Source: Lachnospiraceae bacterium
GTDB lineage: Bacteria; Bacillota; Clostridia; Lachnospirales; Lachnospiraceae
Assembly: GCA_009774615.1 (NCBI GenBank)
Contig: VSOC01000185.1
Coordinates: 1-5,984, forward strand
Direction of reading: 5' to 3'
Length of the DNA: 5,984 nt
The notes beneath the pieces were generated by a model. That model did not search any database, was not told the origin of the DNA, and saw only the letters and a program-made list of their open reading frames with translations. This document shows, piece after piece, positions 1 to 5,984 of this stretch; within the stretch, counting starts at the first letter, position 1; the number at the start of each line of letters is the position of its first letter. A program made the translations under genes and the position numbers.

Positions 1-2
1 TT

Positions 3-65
3 TCTGGTATATGGAAAAAAGCAGATAAAATTACCAATGAAAATGGAACTAATAGCTTTAAATAA
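3..65 (+). pseudogene. Upstream in-frame piece of the adhesin gene, ended by TAA
   Basis: Read in the frame of the large downstream adhesin, positions 3-62 give 20 protein-like codons (beginning SGIWKKADKITNENG and ending SFK), followed by TAA at 63-65. The same frame resumes at 66 with EEEKENYYYTGYKIQNGQKV and runs without a break into the adhesin. The residue make-up (Asn, Lys, Tyr, Gly, Thr) matches the adhesin N-terminus. Of the other two frames, frame 2 closes at once and frame 1 gives an unnatural lysine run. The simplest reading is one long gene broken by a single nonsense codon in an A-rich stretch, either a real mutation or a sequencing error. The start and signal peptide would be off the left edge. 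The short length limits certainty. Confidence 0.45.
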
Positions 66-122
66 GAAGAAGAAAAAGAAAACTATTATTATACCGGTTA
101 TAAAATTCAAAATGGACAAAAG

Positions 123-3100
123 GTGAATGGAGGTATAAATAAAAATACTCCAGTTAGTACAGATAAAGCAAGGAAACTTTCTCTTGTAGAAGTTCCAGCA
201 GAAGTTAAAACGAATGTATCAGATAATGATAAATTTGGAAAATATGGAACCAGTAAATTATATCCTGGATCAACTACTCTAAATGCAGAAAATCCATATG
301 AAACAGTAAAAACAGAAATATATAGTGAAGATGTAGTTGAGTTGCCAAATGGAAGTGGTACAGGAGTCGGACGTGAAGTTATTGTAGAAAACTTTGCCAA
401 AGCTGGAAATTATGAGGTGGATTATGTAAATGTAATAAACAGTAGTTATGGTTCAAATGGAAAACCATTTAGGCCCAATGGTTCACAACAAACTATTGAG
501 TTGAAAGAAGAAGAAAATATAATAGAAATTTATTATGTTCCTAAAGATGGAACAAAAGAATATCCGGCAGAATTCCATGATTATAATGTTACCATTGCTG
601 CAAATACAACTCCTCCAGCTGGAGAAGAGTATCTCAAGTCTGATAATGCAGACAAAGATAAAGATAAGCTTCACGTTGGTTTTAGAACAAGGCGGGTTGG
701 TATGAATAACGTCAATTTGGTTGACGGAATTCAAAGAAAGCCTGGAGAGAACGACTATAAAGAAAATATTGGTGACACAAGCCAAAGATACAAACGAATT
801 GGTGTTGGAATATGGAACGATGTAGAAGGTGATAGTGCAATTTGGCATCATTATTTAAATCAACATGGAGGTCCTGATCCTTTTACTAAGTATACAATAC
901 CCAATAAAACTCTTGGTAGTGAAACATATCCCGAAACTAATAAAAGTAAAATAGTTTTCAGTAATGATGATGTAAAGGTTGATCCTGGATTATTTATTCC
1001 AAGAAACATTCAAATAACAGAAAAATATTATGATACAAATGAAAACGAATATAAGACTACTGAGGAATATTTCGCCAAAAAGTATTTTTCGGATTTTAGC
1101 TTAACCTTTGATCGCAAGGGAGATCGTTATGTTTTAACTACAGTCAATCAAAATAATGAAAGTAAATTGAAAGACTTAGACAAACTTCAATTTACAGGTT
1201 TCAGTAGCAGCAAAAAAAAGCCTATGTATTCTAATTTATTTTGGCCATTAGATGATGTTGAATATGGAGTGGACAAAGTAACAAGAGATCCTCTTTTTGG
1301 CTCAAAAACAGGGGATGATATAGGGAACCGTGATAAATATGGTTTTAACCATAATGATGAAATAGCTTATAAAACACAAGCAGAAATAGATGAACATAAA
1401 ACAAATTATGGTCATAACTGGTATTTTGGGATGCGCTATGATTTTACCTTCAATATAGGAGATTATACGGGTCCATTGAACTACTATTTCCGCGGAGATG
1501 ACGACTTTTGGTTATATATTGATGGGAAGTTAGTAGAAGAAGTGGATATTGGAGGCGTTCATATAGCCAATGGAGCATTTGTTGATATCAGAAAATGGCT
1601 AAAAGAACATGGAGGAATTGATAAAAACAAAGATTATGATGTAAGTATTTTCTTCATGGAACGTGGAGGCACAGGCTCTTGTTGCTACTTAGCATTTACT
1701 CTTCCAAATGTGACTAGCTACGAAGGTTATCCTGAGAAAGATTTAACAACATATAGCGTTGAAAAAAAGTGGAAAGATGGAATAACTGAAAATGGAGAAG
1801 ATACAATAGCTTCTAAACCTATAGGTAGTGTACGTCCTACAAAAATAATGGTTCAACTTTATCAGAATGGTTTAAAATTTGGCAAGAAGGTTGAATTAAA
1901 TGAAAATAATAACTGGACATATGAGTGGGATCCTCTTCCAAAATATAGTGAGGTTGGCACTAATGTGCTTCATCAATATAGTGTGGGTGAAGTATCATAT
2001 GGTGACGATGGAAAACCATTTGATGAAAACTATGTTAAAGAACCACATTACGATGAAACTGAAGCAGAGGGAGATACGCCTGGTTCCACAATCATTACTA
2101 ACATCCGCCAGATAGATATTCCTGTTGAAAAGAAATGGATAGGTGATAATGAAGGAAATAGACCAAATAAAATTAAAGTAAACCTTTGGAAGAAACTCGT
2201 AGATATTCCAGAAAACTCAGGTGCAGATAAAGCTGCTGTTTTACAAAGATTAATGGAAGAAGATGTAGAAAGTAGCGATAATTTCGCTGAAGATGGAACT
2301 ATCGAAGGCACGGATAACTCGAACGAAAATAGTTTTGATGAAGATGTTAAAGGTGAGAATATTCCGAACGAAGATAGTTCAAAAGATCCAAATCAAGAAA
2401 CCACGACAGGTAATGGCAATAATACTTTTGTTGTTTTAGATAAAACAGATCCAAATTGGGAAAAAGATTGGAGTAAAGCAACAAGAGGATACGGAAATAA
2501 CAAAGAAGACGTTCCACAGATTGTTTTATCAGCTGCAAACAATTGGGCAGATAATATAACTTGGGCAGATATGCCTCTTTATGAACTAGATGAAACCACT
2601 AAAACATGGAAAAAAGTTATCTATGCAGTAGAAGAAGTGAATGATGGGCAATTAACCCCTGAGCAAGAAGGAGGTTGGTACGAAGCAACATATGAATGTG
2701 ACATCACAAATGGATTTACAATAACTAATAATTTTATAATTCCTGTGAATATACCTATCAGTAAACAATGTATCGCATTCAGTGACAAACAAGACTTCAA
2801 ATTTAAAATTGAAGAAGTAAAGAGTGAAGACGATTGGAGTCTAAAACTAAATCCATCTTTCTCAGAAACAATATCGATTAATGTTTCTGATGGAACAGGA
2901 GAAGGTAAATTTGTTATTACTTATAAAATGAAAGATTTTATAGATGAAATTTCAAATTCACCTAATAGGGAAATAGAACGATGGTATAAAATTAGTGAAG
3001 ACGAAAAAGATGGTACGAATGATTTCATTAATGACAAAACATTTTATATAGTGAAGGTAAAATTAAAAGATGAAAATGGCTCTTATTCTGCACAGTGGGA

Positions 3101-3794
3101 TCCAACAAAAGTTTATAAAAATAGTACTTTATTGAAAGATAAAGAAGTAGACTTAAAATTTATAAACTATAAAAAAGTGGATTTGGAAATAAGCAAAAAG
3201 GTTGATAAGGGTTCAACAACAAAATCATTCGCGTTTACTGCTGAAATCACATTACCAGAGAATGGTGATATTACATCATTTAAGTTGCCGCCTTCAACAC
3301 CTGGAATGGGAAAATACGTTGAAAATTCAGATGGATCGTTTAGTACAGGATATGCGGATGGTGAGATAATTACTAATAGTGATGGAAGCAAATTTATCAA
3401 AGTTTCCTTTGAACTAAAAGATAGTAGTAAAGTAATTATTCCGGTTCCTATAGGTGCATCGATTAAGATTCAAGAAACAGAACATGCTGGATATTATGTT
3501 TCATATGAAGGCTCAACAAATCTTACATTAATAAATGATGGAGAAGATGCAGTCAAATTCACTGTTGAGGGTTCTGGAAAAATATCAGTAAATTGCACAA
3601 ATACCCCCGGTGCGGTTCTCCCGGACACCGGCGGCCCCGGGCTTCTGATGATGAGTCGTTTGGGATGGATGTTACTGCTGTTAGCCTTATTGATGGCAGG
3701 TATGGAAATCCAGTTCTACGGCGAACGAAGAAACCGGAAAGCAGTCAATATGCAAAGAGAAGACACCAGAGGTTTTGAACCAGATGATTATTGA
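123..3794 (+). CDS. Large LPXTG-anchored fibro-slime / Cna_B adhesin, probable pilus tip or ancillary subunit (5' end uncertain)
   Basis: This is a cell-wall surface protein of 1223 codons from GTG 123 to TGA 3792. Residues 1 to about 290 are a beta-rich region I cannot name. A fibro-slime domain centres on 440-528, with GDDDFWLYIDGKLV at 458-471, DIGGVH at 475-480 and FFMERGGTGSCCYLAF at 510-525. A first Cna_B-like domain spans about 543-661 (VEKKW 546-550, E623, N660 as likely isopeptide residues). A second starts with VEKKW at 668-672, is split by an acidic insert at about 693-796, and resumes to about 870. A Spy0128/FctA-like domain spans about 874-1018 (K881, E959, N1015), and another beta domain about 1020-1160 (K1025/K1026, E1118). 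The anchor is LPDTGG 1166-1171, a membrane segment at about 1180-1194, ERRNRK 1201-1206 and an unusually long acidic tail. Isopeptide residues are assigned by motif position only. GTG 123 lacks a Shine-Dalgarno sequence and protein-like sequence continues upstream, so it is probably not the native start; no signal peptide is visible. The fibro-slime and anchor calls are strong, the tip role is inferred from the neighbouring pilin. Confidence 0.85.
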   Translation: MNGGINKNTPVSTDKARKLSLVEVPAEVKTNVSDNDKFGKYGTSKLYPGSTTLNAENPYETVKTEIYSEDVVELPNGSGTGVGREVIVENFAKAGNYEVDYVNVINSSYGSNGKPFRPNGSQQTIELKEEENIIEIYYVPKDGTKEYPAEFHDYNVTIAANTTPPAGEEYLKSDNADKDKDKLHVGFRTRRVGMNNVNLVDGIQRKPGENDYKENIGDTSQRYKRIGVGIWNDVEGDSAIWHHYLNQHGGPDPFTKYTIPNKTLGSETYPETNKSKIVFSNDDVKVDPGLFIPRNIQITEKYYDTNENEYKTTEEYFAKKYFSDFSLTFDRKGDRYVLTTVNQNNESKLKDLDKLQFTGFSSSKKKPMYSNLFWPLDDVEYGVDKVTRDPLFGSKTGDDIGNRDKYGFNHNDEIAYKTQAEIDEHKTNYGHNWYFGMRYDFTFNIGDYTGPLNYYFRGDDDFWLYIDGKLVEEVDIGGVHIANGAFVDIRKWLKEHGGIDKNKDYDVSIFFMERGGTGSCCYLAFTLPNVTSYEGYPEKDLTTYSVEKKWKDGITENGEDTIASKPIGSVRPTKIMVQLYQNGLKFGKKVELNENNNWTYEWDPLPKYSEVGTNVLHQYSVGEVSYGDDGKPFDENYVKEPHYDETEAEGDTPGSTIITNIRQIDIPVEKKWIGDNEGNRPNKIKVNLWKKLVDIPENSGADKAAVLQRLMEEDVESSDNFAEDGTIEGTDNSNENSFDEDVKGENIPNEDSSKDPNQETTTGNGNNTFVVLDKTDPNWEKDWSKATRGYGNNKEDVPQIVLSAANNWADNITWADMPLYELDETTKTWKKVIYAVEEVNDGQLTPEQEGGWYEATYECDITNGFTITNNFIIPVNIPISKQCIAFSDKQDFKFKIEEVKSEDDWSLKLNPSFSETISINVSDGTGEGKFVITYKMKDFIDEISNSPNREIERWYKISEDEKDGTNDFINDKTFYIVKVKLKDENGSYSAQWDPTKVYKNSTLLKDKEVDLKFINYKKVDLEISKKVDKGSTTKSFAFTAEITLPENGDITSFKLPPSTPGMGKYVENSDGSFSTGYADGEIITNSDGSKFIKVSFELKDSSKVIIPVPIGASIKIQETEHAGYYVSYEGSTNLTLINDGEDAVKFTVEGSGKISVNCTNTPGAVLPDTGGPGLLMMSRLGWMLLLLALLMAGMEIQFYGERRNRKAVNMQREDTRGFEPDDY
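2199..2510 (+). repeat. Acidic low-complexity insert with a degenerate 45-base in-frame duplication, inside Cna_B-like domain 2
   Basis: Within the adhesin, residues of about 693-796 separate the early strands of the second Cna_B-like domain (RPNKIKVNLWKK) from its later ones (IVLSAANNWADNITWADMPLY). The core at 711-759 has 18 Asp/Glu in 49 residues and only two Lys. CGAACGAAAATAGTT at 2320-2334 recurs as CGAACGAAGATAGTT at 2365-2379, matching 14 of 15 bases at exactly 45 bases apart, which suggests a diverged 15-codon duplication. It is probably a flexible, solvent-exposed loop; metal binding is possible, but I see no EF-hand pattern. Confidence 0.55.
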
Positions 3795-3819
3795 CGCACT
3801 TAACTAATGTAATGCATAT

Positions 3820-3848
3820 CTGCGGAGCAGGGACATCCGGTTCCGCAG
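3820..3848 (+). repeat. GC-rich inverted repeat just after the adhesin gene, with a spare second arm
   Basis: CTGCGGA at 3820-3826 pairs perfectly with TCCGCAG at 3842-3848 around a 15-base loop, starting 25 bases after the adhesin stop. No T-run follows (the next bases are GTGTACATAAAG), so it is not a canonical intrinsic terminator; it may protect the 3' end or weakly attenuate read-through into the pilin gene. A second CCGCAG at 3863-3868 could pair with the same left arm instead, so two mutually exclusive stems are possible. Function is unknown. Confidence 0.4.
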
Positions 3849-3849
3849 G

Positions 3850-3906
3850 TGTACATAAAGAACCGCAGACGTTGTACAGAGTAAACGATTCATCTACACA
3901 TGTACA
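3850..3906. repeat. Three copies of the palindrome TGTACA
   Basis: TGTACA occurs at 3850-3855, 3873-3878 and 3901-3906, with starts 23 and 28 bases apart, in the spacer between adhesin and pilin. The clustering could mark a regulator-binding region, but the spacings are not regular helical repeats and the motif is only six bases long. I recognise no regulator with this exact site. Confidence 0.25.
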
Positions 3907-3946
3907 CAGCTGAAAACGAATGAAGGGAGGCGGAGGGAAAAAGAGT

Positions 3947-3994
3947 ATGAAAGAACATCCGAAAAGGATATTTGGATGTAAGGTAAGCAGTTAG
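3947..3994 (+). CDS. Possible 15-residue leader peptide upstream of the pilin
   Basis: ATG 3947 opens a 15-codon frame, MKEHPKRIFGCKVSS, ending at TAG 3992-3994. It is preceded by one of the strongest Shine-Dalgarno-like sequences in the window, a G-rich stretch at 3925-3937 (GGGAGGCGGAGGG) about 9 bases upstream. An in-frame ATG at 3920 would lengthen it to 24 codons but has no such site before it. The peptide is basic, matches no family I know, and lies wholly in the 5' leader of the pilin, with hairpins inside and after it. It could be a translated leader that affects pilin expression, or a chance ORF behind a purine-rich sequence. Confidence 0.2.
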   Translation: MKEHPKRIFGCKVSS

Positions 3995-4074
3995 AAGTAA
4001 TTCATTTTACCCGGACAAAAGTCCAAACATCCCGAAAGGGAACACAGGTTATTGCGTGCTTGAAAAAGCATAAT
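3954..4074 (+). promoter_or_regulatory. Cluster of small A-rich-loop hairpins in the pilin 5' leader
   Basis: Four short perfect stems lie in a row on the plus strand: ATCC/GGAT around GAAAA (3957-3969), GGAC/GTCC around AAAA (4013-4024), TCCC/GGGA around GAAA (4030-4041) and TGCTT/AAGCA around GAAA (4057-4070). Two of the loops are GNRA-type tetraloops. The first and third stems lie in an imperfect direct repeat (AACATCCGAAAAGG at 3954 and AACATCCCGAAAGGG at 4026). The block ends about 20 bases before the pilin ribosome binding site. It may be a structured leader that stabilises or tunes the pilin mRNA. I do not recognise it as a known riboswitch. Confidence 0.35.
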
Positions 4075-4092
4075 TAACAAATAAAAAAAGAA

Positions 4093-4096
4093 AGGA
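4093..4096 (+). promoter_or_regulatory. Ribosome binding site of the pilin gene
   Basis: AGGA, within AAAGGA, stands 8 bases before ATG 4105 in an A-rich, probably unstructured stretch. It fixes the pilin start: the same frame has a stop at 4075-4077 and no other start codon between that stop and 4105. Confidence 0.8.
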
Positions 4097-4104
4097 AAAC
4101 AATT

Positions 4105-5984
4105 ATGAAAAAGATGAAAAAATTAGCTAGCTTAATACTGGCAGTAGTCATGGTTTTATCTATGACGGTTGCGGCATTTGCTGATAACACCGTAGCGGGA
4201 AATGGTAATTTTTCAATTACATTAGACAGTAAGTCTGATCATATCTACAGAGCATATCAGATATTCACAGGTGACCTTTTAGAAGAAAATAGTACAAAGA
4301 CACTTTCCAATGTTAAATGGGGTAATGGAATAGTGGAAAAAATTACAGAAGGTGAGCAAGAAAAAACATTAATTGGCGCTATCAAGGCTGTATTAGATGA
4401 TGCCGAATATGGTAGTGATGAGAATCCCAAAAAAGTATTGACCGATACTGCAACTGCCCGTGATGTTGCCGAAGAATTGGCTAAGATGGGAAAAGACAGT
4501 AGTGTCTTGCAGGAATTTGCTAAGGCACTCACCCCTTTCCTTGATGCAACTGGCGCGAAAGAATCAACAGAAACTAAAAAGCTTACTGGTGAAGAACCAA
4601 CCGGAGAGTCAACCTATGAAATTTCTAACCTGACAGCAGGATATTATTTGGTTGAGGATGTGGCTAGTGACACTGGAGTTACAGAAGGTGACGCATACAG
4701 CCGCTATATCATGGAAGTTGTTGCAGATGTAACAGCAGATGTAAAGGTAACGGCTCCAGAACTTACAAAGAAAATTGTAACAGATGCAGCTGATGGCAGA
4801 GCAGATTCTAATACGGCAGGTATTGGTCAGGTTGTTACTTATGAACTTAAAGGAAAGGTTCCGGATCATCAAAGTTATGATAAATACTTCTATGTAATTC
4901 ATGATACTTTATCTGAGGGATTAACATTTAATAATGATATTACGGTAACTATTGGTGATATGACATTGACAAAGATTGAGAAATCTGAATCTGCAAGCGC
5001 CACCAAGGATAATTATTATGTGTATACGGACAAAAAAGATATTTCTGATGGTTGTACATTTGAAATTGCTTTTGCAAAAATTAAAGAGTGGGCGAAAGAT
5101 AGTGAGATTGTTGTTACTTATTCTGCAACCGTAAATGCTAGTGCAGTGACAGGAGCAGATGGGAATCCAAATACTGTTAAATTAGAATATTCCAACAATC
5201 CAAATTTCAAGTATGAAGGTGAAAACGAAGGAAAGCCAGGAAAACCAGATCCAGATAAAAATATTCCTACAGGTAAGACACCAGATGATAAAGTCATTAC
5301 TTACGTAGCTGAAATTGATATCACCAAGTATAAAGATAAAGTATCAGAAGATAATTATTTACCAGGCGCTGAATTTACATTAACTGGAACTTCCAATCAA
5401 GTTGTTTTAAAAAGTAAAGAGTGCTATGTACAGGATGGTAATGGAGAATATTATCTGCTGAAAGACGGCACATATACAAAGGAAGCGCCGACATTAGAGG
5501 ATGTGAAAGATGATGAAGGAAATGTAACAACGAAAAATAACGTAGATTTGTATGTTAGCACTACTGTGAAATATACCTTAAAGACAGTAGAGGAAACGAC
5601 AGTAGTTTCTACACCCGTAAAAATGGTTGTAACTTCTGGAAATGATGGTAAAGTTATCTTTAAGAGTTTAGGCGTAGGAGTTTATACAATTGAAGAAACT
5701 GGTGTTCCTGCTGGGTATAATAAAGCTGATGATGTTGTTGTTGAAATCGGTTGTAAAACACCAGAAGACATAAATATTAATGATAAAGCGACATGGAATA
5801 TCGGAACTACTTCGACCAGAGATGTTGATGACAATTATATAGTTTCATTAGCAAATTTTACCATTGGAGTATATGCATTAAATATTATCAACAATGCAGG
5901 TTCCCTTCTTCCTTCCACCGGTGGCATCGGTACAACCATCTTCTACGCAGCCGGCATCATCTTAATGGCAGGTGCAGTATTCTT
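4105..5984 (+). CDS. Sortase-assembled major pilin (D2 and SpaA domains, LPSTGG anchor), 3' end cut by the window
   Basis: This is a secreted, wall-anchored pilus backbone subunit; 626 codons are visible and the frame is open to the window end. The signal peptide is clear: MKKMKK, a hydrophobic core at 7-23, then AFA before D27 as the likely cleavage site. The N-terminal domain (about 27-210) has the YRAYQIFTGDL signature at 49-59. A fimbrial D2-type isopeptide domain follows at about 213-366, with TKK at 221-223, HDTLSEGLTF and the typical NTVKLEYSNNP end (356-366). A Pro/Gly/Lys linker comes next (about 370-397). A SpaA-type domain spans about 402-597, with DITK at 405-408, LPGAEFTL and the E-box YTIEETGVPAGY at 527-538 (E531). 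The sorting signal is LPSTGG at 602-607, followed by a membrane segment from 610; only the last hydrophobic residues and basic tail are missing. A canonical YPKN pilin motif is absent; K214 is one candidate polymerisation lysine. It follows a probable ancillary subunit, so a class C sortase gene is expected downstream. Isopeptide residues are inferred from motif position. Confidence 0.9.
   Translation, partial: MKKMKKLASLILAVVMVLSMTVAAFADNTVAGNGNFSITLDSKSDHIYRAYQIFTGDLLEENSTKTLSNVKWGNGIVEKITEGEQEKTLIGAIKAVLDDAEYGSDENPKKVLTDTATARDVAEELAKMGKDSSVLQEFAKALTPFLDATGAKESTETKKLTGEEPTGESTYEISNLTAGYYLVEDVASDTGVTEGDAYSRYIMEVVADVTADVKVTAPELTKKIVTDAADGRADSNTAGIGQVVTYELKGKVPDHQSYDKYFYVIHDTLSEGLTFNNDITVTIGDMTLTKIEKSESASATKDNYYVYTDKKDISDGCTFEIAFAKIKEWAKDSEIVVTYSATVNASAVTGADGNPNTVKLEYSNNPNFKYEGENEGKPGKPDPDKNIPTGKTPDDKVITYVAEIDITKYKDKVSEDNYLPGAEFTLTGTSNQVVLKSKECYVQDGNGEYYLLKDGTYTKEAPTLEDVKDDEGNVTTKNNVDLYVSTTVKYTLKTVEETTVVSTPVKMVVTSGNDGKVIFKSLGVGVYTIEETGVPAGYNKADDVVVEIGCKTPEDININDKATWNIGTTSTRDVDDNYIVSLANFTIGVYALNIINNAGSLLPSTGGIGTTIFYAAGIILMAGAVF

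Larger units (their letters stand above)
3795..4104. other. 310-base spacer between adhesin and pilin
   Basis: Apart from the inverted repeat, the TGTACA copies, the possible leader ORF, the hairpin cluster and the ribosome binding site listed separately, I see nothing here. There is no tRNA-like fold, no transposon end and no long ORF on either strand. No convincing -35/-10 pair is visible, and no stem followed by a T-run, so co-transcription of the two genes is plausible. The spacer is clearly richer in GC than the adhesin ectodomain until about 4070, where it turns A-rich. Confidence 0.5.

Noticed and set aside
636..672. Asp/Lys alternation (DNADKDKDK) as a calcium-binding or dockerin-like motif
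   Set aside because: It is one short low-complexity stretch without the flanking pattern of an EF-hand or dockerin repeat.
483..851. Minus-strand open frame of 122 codons, and similar ones at 107-400, 2048-2311, 3167-3400, 4257-4532 and 4609-4902
   Set aside because: All lie opposite clearly coding, domain-bearing genes, have unnatural compositions rich in Ile, Phe, Ser and Cys, and lack ribosome binding sites or recognisable domains.
3645..3651. CTGATGA, the core box of hammerhead ribozymes
   Set aside because: No matching GAAA box with flanking stems follows, and the bases encode the adhesin's anchor region.
3593..3778. Plus-strand frame of 61 codons overlapping the adhesin's C-terminus
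   Set aside because: It overlaps the GC-rich anchor-coding part of the adhesin in another frame, has no ribosome binding site of its own, and the adhesin frame there encodes a clear LPDTG sorting signal.
4069..4074. CATAAT as a possible -10 box for a pilin promoter
   Set aside because: There is no acceptable -35 hexamer 16-18 bases upstream, and the motif overlaps the right arm of the last hairpin; AT-rich DNA gives such matches often.
4001..4074. Cyclic-di-GMP or other known riboswitch in the pilin leader, suggested by the CCGAAAGG-like tetraloop hairpin
   Set aside because: The other conserved elements of the classes I can recall are missing, and the stems are too short and independent for a known aptamer.
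3925..4096. Eight GGA triplets, suggestive of CsrA-type binding sites
   Set aside because: Two overlap ribosome binding sequences and most are paired or in purine-rich runs, not in hairpin loops as CsrA prefers; there is no evidence beyond the triplet.

Overview
The window carries two consecutive plus-strand genes for cell-wall-anchored surface proteins of a Gram-positive bacterium. It looks like part of a sortase-assembled pilus locus. Gene 1 (coding from at least position 66 to 3794) is a large adhesin with a fibro-slime domain, tandem Cna_B-like domains, a Spy0128/FctA-like domain and an LPDTG anchor. Gene 2 (4105 to beyond the right edge) is a major pilin with a signal peptide, a fimbrial D2-type isopeptide domain, a SpaA-type domain with an E-box, and an LPSTGG anchor that the window end cuts off. 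The domain mix, the AT-rich codon use and the AGGA-type ribosome binding site suggest a Bacillota gut commensal, most likely a Lachnospiraceae-like Clostridia. That placement is inference; no rRNA or housekeeping gene is present to confirm it.

Layout. Positions 1-122 read in the same frame as gene 1 and look like protein, but an in-frame TAA sits at 63-65. Gene 1 therefore appears to be interrupted, and its true start and signal peptide lie left of the window. The first start-like codon after the stop (GTG 123) has no convincing ribosome binding site. Positions 123-3794 are adhesin. Positions 3795-4104 are a 310-base spacer with no convincing promoter and no canonical terminator. It holds a GC-rich inverted repeat, three TGTACA copies, a possible 15-codon leader ORF behind a strong Shine-Dalgarno sequence, and a run of small hairpins with A-rich loops leading to the pilin start. 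Positions 4105-5984 are pilin.

How they may work together. In the classical arrangement a class C sortase joins backbone pilin subunits through a pilin lysine and the LPXTG threonine, and a larger ancillary protein encoded beside them sits at the tip or along the shaft. Gene 1 fits the ancillary/tip role and gene 2 the backbone role. The sortase is not in the window and would be expected just downstream. The most interesting points are the interrupting stop codon, the abrupt GC jump where each ectodomain meets its anchor (suggesting mosaic or cassette-exchanged surface domains), an acidic linker inserted into the second Cna_B-like domain, and the structured leader of the pilin.
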